The translations under genes were made by a program, and so were the position numbers. Positions 1 to 8,222 of a stretch of 64,000 bases of DNA are shown here, in pieces (the stretch's first letter is position 1; the number at the start of each line of letters is the position of its first letter). Source of the stretch: Gammaproteobacteria bacterium (GTDB lineage: Bacteria; Pseudomonadota; Gammaproteobacteria; JAJPIJ01); assembly GCA_035501935.1 (NCBI GenBank), contig DATJVC010000007.1, positions 1-64,000 of the forward strand, read 5' to 3'. Below the pieces are notes generated by a model. That model was given only the letters and a program-made list of their open reading frames with translations, was not told the DNA's origin and ran no database searches.

Positions 1-231
1 CACAACCCGCCGCGCATCGTGATCCACGGCAACCAGACCGAGTCCGTGCCCAACGCCTATCGCCGCTATCTGGAGAATGAATTCCGGAAACTGCTCAAGA
101 TCGAGGGTACGCCGTTGAAACTCGAATTCCGCACCGGCGAGAATCCCTACAAGCAAAAGAAAAATGTGCTGACACCGCGCCAAGTCGCCAAGCGCAAGCG
201 TCTCAAAAAATTTATCAAAAAACGTCGCTAA
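1..231 (+). CDS. der: Ribosome-assembly GTPase Der (EngA), C-terminal fragment
   Basis: The gene is open from the left edge, so only the last 76 codons are present. The residues match the C-terminal KH-like domain of Der: a [10 protein letters not shown] strand, the segment [11 protein letters not shown], then [10 protein letters not shown] and a strongly basic tail ending KKFIKKRR. Der is a tandem-GTPase protein needed for 50S subunit maturation in the cytoplasm. Both GTPase domains lie outside the window. Only 25 bases separate its stop from the convergent gene that follows. The identification is confident despite the truncation. Confidence 0.9.
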   Translation, partial: HNPPRIVIHGNQTESVPNAYRRYLENEFRKLLKIEGTPLKLEFRTGENPYKQKKNVLTPRQVAKRKRLKKFIKKRR

Positions 232-256
232 CCAGTAATGAAGGCATTGGCGTGAC

Positions 257-1036
257 TTACAAAGGCCGACTTTTGGACAGAGTTGATGTAAAGAAATATG
301 GAATTTCAATCTGCTCGGCTACTGGAACTGAACCTAAATCAACCGGTTCTAGTACTAAATTTTTGTCGGTTTCGAGCAGATATGTTTCTATAACGTGAAC
401 CATAATTCCACTGGCCAATTCGTTAAACCAGTTAACCACTTTTGCGCTTTCATCCATCAACCGTTCTAATGCTTTCTTGGGATCTCCTTCTACAACCGCC
501 TCTAGGAGAGCAGCATTGATGACAATCTCTGAGAAGTAATAGAGCGTATTGCCGTTATTTTCTGCTAAGTATATTAGCAACTCTTCCTCAGTTATTGCCT
601 GGCCTAAGCCTATAAGAGCGTCTGGAAGAGAATAATGAAATGAGAAATTGTTTCTGATTGTTTCTATTAAATTTTCTCGTCCAAAATACTTTTTGAGATC
701 ATCTGGGGCTTTTGAGGCTTCTGGATGCAGTTTTTCATCGTATATTTTTGATATTTGCGACTCAAAATATCCTTTACGCAACAAGTTCCACCCCTCATAT
801 AACTTCCCAATGAGCAGTCTTGCGAAGACAAGAGCTTGGCTTGTGTGAGCATGTGAACGCCACTTCGGTTCATCTTGAAATTGTGTGCATAAGTAGAAAG
901 TCTTGTTAAGCACATTCACTTCATTAACTACGTGGCCAAGCAACACAAATAATGCGCGCTCCTTCTCAGGAATCTGTCGCAGTTTAGTCAAATTCAGCCG
1001 TGATTTTTGGATGATCATATGTATTGCATTGACCAA
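257..1036 (-). CDS. Hypothetical protein with a HEPN-like R-x5-H motif
   Basis: A 259-codon protein of unknown function, probably helical and cytoplasmic, with no signal peptide or membrane segment. The visible hallmark is RNNFSFHY at residues 128-135. It fits the R-x(4-6)-H pattern of HEPN domains, which occur in toxins, Abi proteins and RNases, but one motif is weak evidence. The gene is clearly richer in A+T than its neighbours and uses many AAT, ATT and AAA codons, which suggests recent acquisition. The start is uncertain: TTG at 1036 gives the longest frame and ATG at 1018 is the alternative; neither has a clear ribosome-binding site. It stands alone between der and a glutathione peroxidase gene, with no partner gene in view. 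Confidence 0.6.
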   Translation of the reverse strand: MVNAIHMIIQKSRLNLTKLRQIPEKERALFVLLGHVVNEVNVLNKTFYLCTQFQDEPKWRSHAHTSQALVFARLLIGKLYEGWNLLRKGYFESQISKIYDEKLHPEASKAPDDLKKYFGRENLIETIRNNFSFHYSLPDALIGLGQAITEEELLIYLAENNGNTLYYFSEIVINAALLEAVVEGDPKKALERLMDESAKVVNWFNELASGIMVHVIETYLLETDKNLVLEPVDLGSVPVAEQIEIPYFFTSTLSKSRPL

Positions 1037-1099
1037 CTCAATTAGATGAATCAGATATTATCTAAAGAATCATGAATGCTAGACAAACGTTACCAATTT

Positions 1100-1579
1100 C
1101 TAGCCCAGTAGCTGCACTATGTCTTTCTCGATGCTGTCAGGGGTATCACCTGGCGCGTAGCGCTTTACTGCTGCGCCGTCCTTGTTTATCAGAAATTTTG
1201 TGAAGTTCCACTTGATGGACTCGGTGCCAAGCAGCCCCTTCTTTTCTAATTTAAGGTATTTGTAGAGCGGATGCGTGTTGTCGCCGTTGACTTCGATCTT
1301 GGAGAACATCGGAAAGCTGACGTTGTAGTTTTGCGTGCAGAAGCGTTTGATCTCCGTCTCGTTGCCCGGCTCCTGATGGCCGAATTGATCGCAAGGGAAA
1401 CCCAGGACGGCAAACCCCTTGTCCTTATTCTTCTGGTAGAGGGCTTCGAGACCGGAGTACTGGGGCGTGTAGCCGCATTTGCTGGCGACATTGACGATTA
1501 ACAATACGCGGCCACGGTAGGCGTCGAGTTTCTGTGTTTGCCCGTCTATGGTTATGACGTCGAAATCGTAGATGTTCAT
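1100..1579 (-). CDS. Glutathione/thioredoxin peroxidase (GPx family)
   Basis: 159 residues, the usual size for bacterial GPx. The peroxidatic Cys35 lies in VASKCGYTPQY, the Gln in FPCDQFGHQEPG (Gln65), and the Trp/Asn in the late IKWNFTKFL strand, which completes the catalytic tetrad. Cys81 in KRFCTQNY sits where thioredoxin-dependent members carry the resolving cysteine, so thioredoxin is the likelier reductant (inference from family knowledge). It reduces hydrogen and lipid peroxides in the cytoplasm. It is transcribed alone, with a palindromic repeat just upstream. Confidence 0.93.
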   Translation of the reverse strand: MNIYDFDVITIDGQTQKLDAYRGRVLLIVNVASKCGYTPQYSGLEALYQKNKDKGFAVLGFPCDQFGHQEPGNETEIKRFCTQNYNVSFPMFSKIEVNGDNTHPLYKYLKLEKKGLLGTESIKWNFTKFLINKDGAAVKRYAPGDTPDSIEKDIVQLLG

Positions 1580-1593
1580 GGAAGCTATTTCTC

Positions 1594-1664
1594 GTCATGC
1601 CGGTGAAAACCGGCATCCAGTGGAAGGTTGTTTTTACTGGATTCCGGCGTGTGCCGGAATGACG
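1594..1664. repeat. REP-like imperfect inverted repeat
   Basis: Two arms of about 27 bases, 1594-1620 and 1638-1664, are reverse complements with few mismatches. Each arm has its own inner hairpin: GCCGG/CCGGC on the left and TTCCGGC/GCCGGAA on the right. The sequence type (GTCAT..CCGG....CCGG...CCAG) resembles the short palindromic repeats dispersed through many proteobacterial chromosomes. It lies between the GPx start and the HicB-like gene and could act as a bidirectional terminator. No second copy was noticed in this window. Confidence 0.7.
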
Positions 1665-1688
1665 GACTGTTCGTAATCAACATTGTCC

Positions 1689-1928
1689 TTAGGCAACGTT
1701 CTGCATTTTATTGGCGAAGTCACGGCCTGACGTCGGTGGCGGCAGGGGCTTCCCATCCTTGTGATAAAGCGCGATGGCTTCCTCCACGACCTGACACAAC
1801 TGCTCGAATACGGCTTTCTCATCCGTTCCGTGGCAGCCACCGTAAATGAGCCCCGGTGAGCTCCCGACAAAGCATTGGTCTTCTTCCGACCATTCGACGA
1901 TCTTCGCGTACCTTGCACTTTCTTTCAT
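1689..1928 (-). CDS. HicB-type small protein, solitary
   Basis: 79 residues with the partial RNase H-like fold of HicB antitoxins: a first strand ARYAKIVEWSEEDQCFVGSS, a Pro-Gly turn (SPGL), then CHGTDEKAVFEQLCQVVEEAIALY. The C-terminal part is short and shows no obvious helix-turn-helix or ribbon-helix-helix DNA-binding domain. No hicA gene lies on either side. A short open stretch with no start codon ends in TGA overlapping this ATG (ATGA). The protein could be an orphan antitoxin or a HicB-like protein with another role. Confidence 0.7.
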   Translation of the reverse strand: MKESARYAKIVEWSEEDQCFVGSSPGLIYGGCHGTDEKAVFEQLCQVVEEAIALYHKDGKPLPPPTSGRDFANKMQNVA

Positions 1929-2011
1929 GATTTCGACTCCTCCACGGCGAGTTTCACGGCGCGGACTTGATAATGCTTCGCATCGTCACCCAGCGCGCCA
2001 AAGATTGTCCG
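1925..2011 (-). pseudogene. Possible 3' remnant of a gene upstream of the HicB-like gene
   Basis: After a TAA at 2012-2014, 28 sense codons read RTIFGALGDDAKHYQV and onward to VEESKS, then TGA. That stop overlaps the ATG of the HicB-like gene as ATGA. There is no ATG, and the only internal GTG would leave about nine codons. The composition looks protein-like and the overlap is typical of a coupled gene pair, so this may be the tail of a lost partner. Short chance open stretches are common, so confidence is low. Confidence 0.22.
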
Positions 2012-2029
2012 TTAAATGACGCTTGACGT

Positions 2030-4573
2030 CTATTTCCGCGAGGGGCGGACACGGCGCGTCGGGACGGCGGTGTAAGGATCGTCGGGCCAGTAATGCTTGG
2101 GATAGCGGCCCTTCAATTCCTTCCTGATTTCAGGATAGCCGTTCCTCCAGAAACTTGCCAAATCCTGCGTCGTCTGAACGGGCCGCCGGGCGGGCGAAAG
2201 CAGTGTCATGACCACGGGCACGTGACCGCCGGCGACACGCGGCGTTTCATGCAGGCCGAAGATCTCCTGCAGCTTGACGGCCAGCACAGGCTGCTCGCCG
2301 CTGCAATAATCGAGCGCGACGCGCGAGCCGCTCGGCACGGCGATATGCGTGGGTGCCAGCGTGTCCAGTTGTTTTTGCTGTGCCCATGTTAGCTGGCTGG
2401 CGAGTGCCTTGCCAAGATCGAGCTTGCCCAGTTGATCGCGACGGCTGATGCCGGACAGAAAGGGCGCCAGCCATTCCTCCAACCGGACAAGCAGCGTCGC
2501 ATCCGAAACGTCCGGCCAATCCCGTGCCTCCGGCAGCTTCAGACGTTTAAATAACTGCACGCGCGCCTGCCAGTTGCGCGTCTCGCGGTCCCAAGGCAGA
2601 CAGTCGAGTCCGAGGGCGCGGATGCCCTCGATCATTGCCGCGCCGCCTGCATCAGCTGGGATCGGGATGGTATTCTCTGTCAGCGTAAGTTCGAACAACT
2701 TCTTACGCCGACGCGCGAGTACGGCTTGAGTACGGGCGTCCCAATACACTTCATCACTGCTGCGGCAGTCCGCTTTAAACTCCTGCTCGATCTGCTGCTG
2801 CGAGATCGGCGCAGCGAGATAAATACGCGCCTCCTGCCCGCCGGAATCCAACTCGGCGGCGACCAGAAATTCTTCCTTACCCAACGCATCGTCCGCGGGC
2901 AGCACGGCGCCACGGCCGTTGCTTAGTACATATGTGCCGCCTTGCGGCGCCCGGCGCCGGGCGATGCGGTCGGGGTAGGCATGCGCCAGCAGCAGCCCCG
3001 CCATGTCCGTTTGTTTCGGATCGAAGCGCAAATCTTCGCGCCTGTTTGGCAGGCCTAGTTCCTGCCGCCAACGGCTTACCAGTTGCTCGACACGCTCGCA
3101 GGCGCCGCGATCCAGCGTGTAATACGCTGGTTGTGGCGAGCGACTGGCGGCCAGCGCCTCCAGCCGCACATGGATGTCCGCGGATCGCCGGGCGCTGATC
3201 GGTTTCAGGACATCTCGCTCACTCAATATCGCCGCCAGTGACAATGCCAGCGGCTGCAGTTTGAGCGCCTTGGCGCGTTCCAGCATGTGCGCCAGGCGCG
3301 GATGAAGGCCAAGCCGGCTCATCTCCCGGCCATGCGGCGTGATGCGTCCGGCGTCATCGATTGCGCCCAATCTGCGCAGCAGATCGCGGGCTTGCGCATA
3401 GGCGGCCTCCGGTGGCGCTGTGATCCAATCAAGCGATGCGGGATCAGTAACGCCCCAGTTCGCCAGCTCGAGTGCCAGTGGGCACAGGTCCGCTTCGAGT
3501 ATCTCCGGCGGTGTGTGGGCCATGAAATTCTGCCCGGCATGTTCCGTCCACAAACGGTAGCAAATTCCCGGGCCGAGACGCCCGGCGCGCCCGCGACGCT
3601 GATTGGCCGCCGCGCGCGAGACGCGCGTAGTTACCAGACGGCTCATGCCTGTGTTGGGATCGAATTGCGCACGCCGCATCAGGCCGGCGTCGATAACCAC
3701 ATGAATGCCTTCGAGGGTAAGACTGGTCTCGGCGATGCTGGTTGCCAGCACCACCTTGCGCCGGTCTCCTGTCGAGGGCGTGAGCGCGCGATCCTGCTCT
3801 GCCTGCGTCAGATCGCCGTAGAGCGGAAGCACTTCGATGTTGTCGTCCAAACCACCGAGTCGCTCCCGCGTGCGGCGGATCTCGGCGGCACCCGGCAGAA
3901 AGACCAGCAGGTCGCCCGTGTCTTCACGGAGCGCCCGCCTCGCAATTACGGCGACATCGTCTTCCACGTTTTTGCCCGGCGTGCGTGGAATATAACGCGT
4001 TTCCACTGGATGAATCGCACCCTCGACCGCGATGACCGGCGCCTCGGGCAACGCACGCGTGAGTCCTTCGATATCCAGCGTGGCGGACATGATGAGCACG
4101 CGCAAATCTTCACGCAGTGTACGACGCATGTCGTCGCACAATGCCCAGCCCAGGTCCGCGTGCAGGCTGCGCTCATGAAATTCATCAAACAACACGCCCG
4201 CAACGCCTTCCAGCGCCGGATCGGATTGCAGCATCCGCGCGAGTATCCCTTCAGTGATGACCTCAATGCGCGTGTTGGGCCCGACGCGCTGCTCAAGCCG
4301 GGTGCGGTAGCCGACGGTCTCGCCGGTGCGTTCGCCGAGATTGGCGGCCATGCGTTGGGCCACGGCGCGCGCCGCCAGCCGGCGCGGTTCCAGCATGAGG
4401 AGTTTTCCAGTCTTGAGCCACTCCGCCTTCAGCAGTGCCAGCGGCAGGACGGTGCTTTTTCCGGCGCCGGGCGGCGCCTGAACGATGACCACGGAATGCT
4501 CCGCCAGCGCCCGCAAAATTTCCGGCAGCGCCGGTGTAATCGGCAAATCGGGTTCTACAGTAATTCCCGCCAA
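2030..4573 (-). CDS. hrpB: ATP-dependent RNA helicase HrpB (DEAH/RHA family)
   Basis: 847 residues, close to the usual HrpB length. Domains in order: RecA1 with Walker A APPGAGKST (about 35-43), Walker B/DEAH-type DEFHERS (about 130-136) and MSATLD (about 163-168); RecA2 with TSIAETSLTLEG and the arginine motif QRRGRAGRLGPG; a winged-helix/ratchet region; and the HrpB-specific C-terminal domain ending near YPKHYWPDDP. Its exact cellular substrate is poorly known. The start is TTG at 4573, inside the end of the MBL hydrolase gene (19-base overlap), which suggests translational coupling. It is the last long gene of the dapA-bamC-MBL-hrpB run. Confidence 0.95.
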   Translation of the reverse strand: MAGITVEPDLPITPALPEILRALAEHSVVIVQAPPGAGKSTVLPLALLKAEWLKTGKLLMLEPRRLAARAVAQRMAANLGERTGETVGYRTRLEQRVGPNTRIEVITEGILARMLQSDPALEGVAGVLFDEFHERSLHADLGWALCDDMRRTLREDLRVLIMSATLDIEGLTRALPEAPVIAVEGAIHPVETRYIPRTPGKNVEDDVAVIARRALREDTGDLLVFLPGAAEIRRTRERLGGLDDNIEVLPLYGDLTQAEQDRALTPSTGDRRKVVLATSIAETSLTLEGIHVVIDAGLMRRAQFDPNTGMSRLVTTRVSRAAANQRRGRAGRLGPGICYRLWTEHAGQNFMAHTPPEILEADLCPLALELANWGVTDPASLDWITAPPEAAYAQARDLLRRLGAIDDAGRITPHGREMSRLGLHPRLAHMLERAKALKLQPLALSLAAILSERDVLKPISARRSADIHVRLEALAASRSPQPAYYTLDRGACERVEQLVSRWRQELGLPNRREDLRFDPKQTDMAGLLLAHAYPDRIARRRAPQGGTYVLSNGRGAVLPADDALGKEEFLVAAELDSGGQEARIYLAAPISQQQIEQEFKADCRSSDEVYWDARTQAVLARRRKKLFELTLTENTIPIPADAGGAAMIEGIRALGLDCLPWDRETRNWQARVQLFKRLKLPEARDWPDVSDATLLVRLEEWLAPFLSGISRRDQLGKLDLGKALASQLTWAQQKQLDTLAPTHIAVPSGSRVALDYCSGEQPVLAVKLQEIFGLHETPRVAGGHVPVVMTLLSPARRPVQTTQDLASFWRNGYPEIRKELKGRYPKHYWPDDPYTAVPTRRVRPSRK

Positions 4574-5322
4574 GGAAAACCTTTTTGTTGATCAGCAATG
4601 CCAATCCAATCCAGCTTGCAGTTGCACGCCGCCGCGGCGGCGGTACACGCCCATATCGGCGTGTTGTTTTGCTGGCTCAAATGCATGGCGATCAAATGTT
4701 GCAGGCGGCTGGTATTGATCGCGGTGAGCAGACCGGCGGCCTGGGCGTTGCTCAAGTGGCCCAAGTCACTCGCGATGCGTTGTTTGAGCGGTTCCGGATA
4801 GGGACCGGTCAGCAACGCGGCTTCGTCATGATTGAATTCAAGCAGGATCGCATCCAGACCATCGAACAGTTGCCGGATGTGCGCCGTGATGCTGCCGGTA
4901 TCGGTCAGCAGTCCGAGCCGGTGGCCGCCGTCGCTGAAGATGAATTGCGCCGGTTCGCGGGCGTCGTGCGGGACGACCACCGGCGTGACCTGCACGTCGC
5001 CGACGTCGAAGGATTCGTGATGGGAGAAAACATGAATCGCCTGCACGCCTTCGAGTTTTTCCCCGGCGGCATGCAGGGTACCGGCGGTCAGCCAGACGGG
5101 CAGGGCGAATTTGCGCGCCAGCGCGCCGACGCCGTCGATATGATCATCGTGTTCGTGAGTGACCACGACGGCGGTCAGATCGGCCGGCGCAAGTCCGAGA
5201 GAATTTAAACGGACAGTGGTTTCCCTGACTGAAAAACCGCAATCAACGAGAAGCCGCGTACCGTCGACCTGCACTACCGTACCGTTGCCTTTGCTGCCGC
5301 TACCTATGGATGCGAATTTCAA
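4555..5322 (-). CDS. MBL-fold metallo-hydrolase (YycJ/WalJ-like)
   Basis: 255 residues with a metallo-beta-lactamase fold. The N-terminal FASIGSGSKGNGTVV is typical of the YycJ/WalJ group. The metal-binding HEHDDH motif follows at about residues 56-61, with later ligands VVVPHDA, LTDTG and the helical EFNHDE. It is probably a cytoplasmic di-metal nuclease or phosphodiesterase; the natural substrate is not established. It begins 3 bases after the bamC stop and overlaps hrpB by 19 bases, so the genes are almost certainly co-transcribed. Confidence 0.9.
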   Translation of the reverse strand: MKFASIGSGSKGNGTVVQVDGTRLLVDCGFSVRETTVRLNSLGLAPADLTAVVVTHEHDDHIDGVGALARKFALPVWLTAGTLHAAGEKLEGVQAIHVFSHHESFDVGDVQVTPVVVPHDAREPAQFIFSDGGHRLGLLTDTGSITAHIRQLFDGLDAILLEFNHDEAALLTGPYPEPLKQRIASDLGHLSNAQAAGLLTAINTSRLQHLIAMHLSQQNNTPIWACTAAAAACNCKLDWIGIADQQKGFPWRELL

Positions 5323-5325
5323 GGA

Positions 5326-6522
5326 TTAGGTGGATTTGTTAAGTTCGGTTTGCAGCAGATTCAGAATCTTATATGCGCCGTCGCTGACATCCCATTTGCC
5401 GGTGTTATCCAATACGACGATCTCGGTTTTTTTGCCCACGCCGGTCAGGCTGATCTGGAATTGCTGCTCCTTCGGCCCCTTGTCCCAGAATTTTAGTTTG
5501 GACAGCATGCCCTTTTTCTCATGGGGCTCCGGACTGGCGTAGCGGACATGATAGATGCCGCGCGGTTTGTCCATCTCGTCGACCGTCACGCCGGCCCTGG
5601 ACAGGGCGGTGCCGGTGCTGGTCCAGGCATCTGCAAATTCCTCCTGCAGGGCCAGCAGCATGCGGCCGCCGCCGTTATTGACGATGGCGGCGCGCGGGTT
5701 CATGGCCGAGATAGCGCCGGTTTGGGGGGCGGCCTCGGGTGCGGCGGCGGTGCCGGCTTCGTGATCCGATGCCGCCGCGGCGGCGTCGGGGTTGCGCCAG
5801 GTTTTTCCGTCGTCACCGGCCGCCGCCGAGGATGCCGCAGGCGCGGCGGGGGTTGGCGCAGCGTCGGCGTCAGTCCGGGAGGCAACCAGTTCATTGGTCT
5901 CAATGCCGAGGGATCGCTTGATTTCCGCAACCATGCGGCCTTCGAGCGACTCATCGCGGCCTCTGGGTTGCCACGCCAGCTTTTCACCATCGGGTTTTTG
6001 CTCTTCGCCTTCGTGCGAGAAATAGAGCGTGGTGGTGCCGGCCTTCTCGCCGGCCTCGACGAAGACCTTGAAGCGATCACGCGTCAAATTGGTTTTATCC
6101 TCACGCCATTCAGTCTCCTGCACGCCATATTCCTGATCGTCGAGGTTGAGGGCGTAGCCCTTCTCCTTCCAGAAGGCGTGCAGTTTCTCCCACACCGTGG
6201 GTACATCGCCCTCGGCGACAATGACCTGCTCGCCGCTCAGGGCGGTCACGGCGTTTTCCACGCCGCCACCGGCCTCGCGCTGTTTCTTGCGGGCGGCAAC
6301 GCGTTCCTGATAGGTCGAGAAGGTGGCGCTGCCCTCGTCGGGCACGGCCATCTTGTCGTGTATGGCTTCTGTGGACAGATCCGGCGGCACTTCCAAATCC
6401 GGCAGGGTCGAGCTTTTCTTGTACTCCGAACGTTTGTCGGGCAGCACCTGATCAAGTTTCGGCACATACTTGCAACCGACGACGCTCAGCGTCACAGCAA
6501 TCAACAACAGATAACGGAACAT
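5326..6522 (-). CDS. bamC: Outer membrane assembly lipoprotein BamC (NlpB)
   Basis: A lipoprotein signal MFRYLLLIAVTLSVVGC ends at lipid-modified Cys17. The unstructured BamD-binding N-terminus follows (KYVPKLDQVLPDKRSEYKKS, then LEVPPDLS), then two helix-grip domains. The linker near residues 190-250 is rich in Ala and Pro and makes this protein (398 residues) longer than E. coli BamC. BamC sits in the BAM complex that inserts beta-barrel proteins. ATG 6522 is preferred over the in-frame ATG at 6531 because GGGGTG lies about 10 bases upstream of it. The frame stays open further upstream into dapA, but that part is antisense-like noise. It lies directly downstream of dapA, as in E. coli. Confidence 0.92.
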   Translation of the reverse strand: MFRYLLLIAVTLSVVGCKYVPKLDQVLPDKRSEYKKSSTLPDLEVPPDLSTEAIHDKMAVPDEGSATFSTYQERVAARKKQREAGGGVENAVTALSGEQVIVAEGDVPTVWEKLHAFWKEKGYALNLDDQEYGVQETEWREDKTNLTRDRFKVFVEAGEKAGTTTLYFSHEGEEQKPDGEKLAWQPRGRDESLEGRMVAEIKRSLGIETNELVASRTDADAAPTPAAPAASSAAAGDDGKTWRNPDAAAAASDHEAGTAAAPEAAPQTGAISAMNPRAAIVNNGGGRMLLALQEEFADAWTSTGTALSRAGVTVDEMDKPRGIYHVRYASPEPHEKKGMLSKLKFWDKGPKEQQFQISLTGVGKKTEIVVLDNTGKWDVSDGAYKILNLLQTELNKST

Positions 6523-6610
6523 GTGCAGCATCACCCCGCGAAATTGGTTTGAATGAACCAGTTCTGAATACACCACTCGTGCGGATATGGCAACCGGTGG
6601 AAGTTTATCA

Positions 6611-7504
6611 TCAGACTTTGGCCACCCCGGCTTGTTCCATGGCCCGGCGCACGCGTTCGTGGCAGGCGGCGGACAGCCATGTGAGCGGCAGGCGTATGCC
6701 GGCCTCGATCCTGCCCATCTGCTCAAGGGCCCACTTGGTCGGGATGGGGTTGGCCTCGCAGAATAATTCCTTGTGCAGGCCCGCCAGCCGCGTGTCGGTG
6801 TGCGTCGCCTGCCCGCGATCCCCCCGCCTTGCCTGCACGCAGAGTTCATGCATGGCCTTGGGCGCCACGTTGGCGGTCACCGAGATGACGCCATGGCCGC
6901 CGCGCAGCATGAATTCCGTTGCCGTGGCGTCATCGCCGCTGAACAGCAGGAATTTATCGCCGCACGACGAGCGGATCCTGTCGAGGCGACCCATGTCACC
7001 GGTGGCCTCCTTGATGCCGATGATGTTCGGCACCCTGGCGAGCCGCGCCACCGTCTCCGGCTGCATGTCACACGCAGTGCGACCGGGCACATTGTAGAGA
7101 ATCTGGGGGATGGCCACGCGCTCGGCAATGATCTTGTGATGCTGGTACAAACCCTCCTGCGTCGGCTTGTTGTAGTACGGAGTGACCAGCAGGCAGGCGT
7201 CCGCCCCCGCCGTTTTCGCCGCCTCCGTCAATTCGATGGCCTCGGTGGTCGAATTGGCGCCGGTGCCGGCGATGACCGGAACGCGGCCGCGCACGTGCTT
7301 GATGGTTTGGCGGATGACCTCGACGTGCTCCTCCATGTCGAGCGTGGCGGATTCGCCGGTGGTGCCGACGGCGACGATGGCATCGGTGCCCTCGGCGATG
7401 TGCCAGTCGATCAGGCGCCGCAGCGCGTCGAGGTCAAGCGGCGTTTCCGGGGCCACCCCCGCACGCATCGGCGTCACGATGGCCACCATGCTGCCTTCAA
7501 ACAT
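6611..7504 (-). CDS. dapA: 4-hydroxy-tetrahydrodipicolinate synthase
   Basis: 297 residues of a class I TIM-barrel aldolase. Visible motifs are MFEGSMVAIVTPM at the start, VGTTGESATL (about 42-51), the YNVPGRTACDM loop with the catalytic Tyr, and the Schiff-base lysine in IIGIKEATGD. It condenses pyruvate with aspartate semialdehyde, the first committed step to diaminopimelate and lysine. A TTG two codons earlier is open, but ATG 7504 reproduces the usual MF-G-S start. It is followed by bamC after 88 bases and is divergent from gcvR. Confidence 0.96.
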   Translation of the reverse strand: MFEGSMVAIVTPMRAGVAPETPLDLDALRRLIDWHIAEGTDAIVAVGTTGESATLDMEEHVEVIRQTIKHVRGRVPVIAGTGANSTTEAIELTEAAKTAGADACLLVTPYYNKPTQEGLYQHHKIIAERVAIPQILYNVPGRTACDMQPETVARLARVPNIIGIKEATGDMGRLDRIRSSCGDKFLLFSGDDATATEFMLRGGHGVISVTANVAPKAMHELCVQARRGDRGQATHTDTRLAGLHKELFCEANPIPTKWALEQMGRIEAGIRLPLTWLSAACHERVRRAMEQAGVAKV

Positions 7505-7614
7505 TTTCAAGCGTCTTCGCCCTCGATCTTGGCGCGGTATGGTACTGACCCAACTGACTTAAAACAACCACGTTCGGCGCCACAAGGTCAGGCTTGCCGC
7601 CGGAGGCCGAAAAC

Positions 7615-8202
7615 ATGCAGAATAACCATGTCTTGAATAACATGAATTCCCACCCCCCCACCGCCTCTGTGCCGGTGCAGAATTTTCTGGTGCTGGCCGC
7701 CGTTGGCACCAACCGGCCCGGTTTGCTGGATGCCATTTCCAAGGTGGTGCGCGATTGCGGCGGCAGCATCGCCGACAGCCGCATGACCGTCCTGGGCTGC
7801 GAGTTTTCGCTCATCATGCTGCTGTCCGGCACCTGGGACGTGATCGCCAAGATCGAGAATGCCCTGCCGCGGTTGCGCGACAGCCTGGGCCTGACTGTGT
7901 CGCTCAAGCGCACAGAGGCGCGCAAGGGCGGCACCAACATGATCCCCTACGCCGTGGAGGTCGTCTCCTACGATCATCCAGGCATCGTCTTCGAGATTGC
8001 GAGCTTTTTTTCCTCGCGCAACATCAACATCGAGGACATGTACACCAGCGGCTATGCCGCCGCGCATACCGGCGCGTCGATGTTCTCGCTGCACATGACC
8101 ATCAGCATGCCATCCAACACCTCAATCGCGGCCCTGCGCGGCGAGTTCATGGAGTTCTGCGACCGGCTCAATCTGGATTCCATCCTGGAGCCGGTGAAAT
8201 AA
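7615..8202 (+). CDS. gcvR: ACT-domain regulator, GcvR type
   Basis: 195 residues with two ACT domains. The first starts at NFLVLAAVGTNRPGLLDAISKVV, the second at YAVEVVSYDHPGIVFEIASFF. This is the architecture of GcvR, which antagonises GcvA in control of the glycine cleavage system. The start was set at ATG 7615 because GGAGG ends 8 bases upstream; an in-frame TTG at 7594 lacks such a site. It lies 20 bases before bcp, the same gcvR-bcp order seen in enterobacteria and Pseudomonas. Confidence 0.88.
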   Translation: MQNNHVLNNMNSHPPTASVPVQNFLVLAAVGTNRPGLLDAISKVVRDCGGSIADSRMTVLGCEFSLIMLLSGTWDVIAKIENALPRLRDSLGLTVSLKRTEARKGGTNMIPYAVEVVSYDHPGIVFEIASFFSSRNINIEDMYTSGYAAAHTGASMFSLHMTISMPSNTSIAALRGEFMEFCDRLNLDSILEPVK

Positions 8203-8222
8203 ACAATAATTAAAGATTTCTG

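Noticed and set aside
3287-4591. A 434-codon open frame antisense to hrpB
   Set aside because: The minus strand encodes complete HrpB with helicase motifs; the antisense product has no recognisable feature.
6523-6849. N-terminal extension of bamC upstream of 6522
   Set aside because: It overlaps dapA in another frame and would bury the lipoprotein signal; the lipobox and ribosome-binding site fit ATG 6522.
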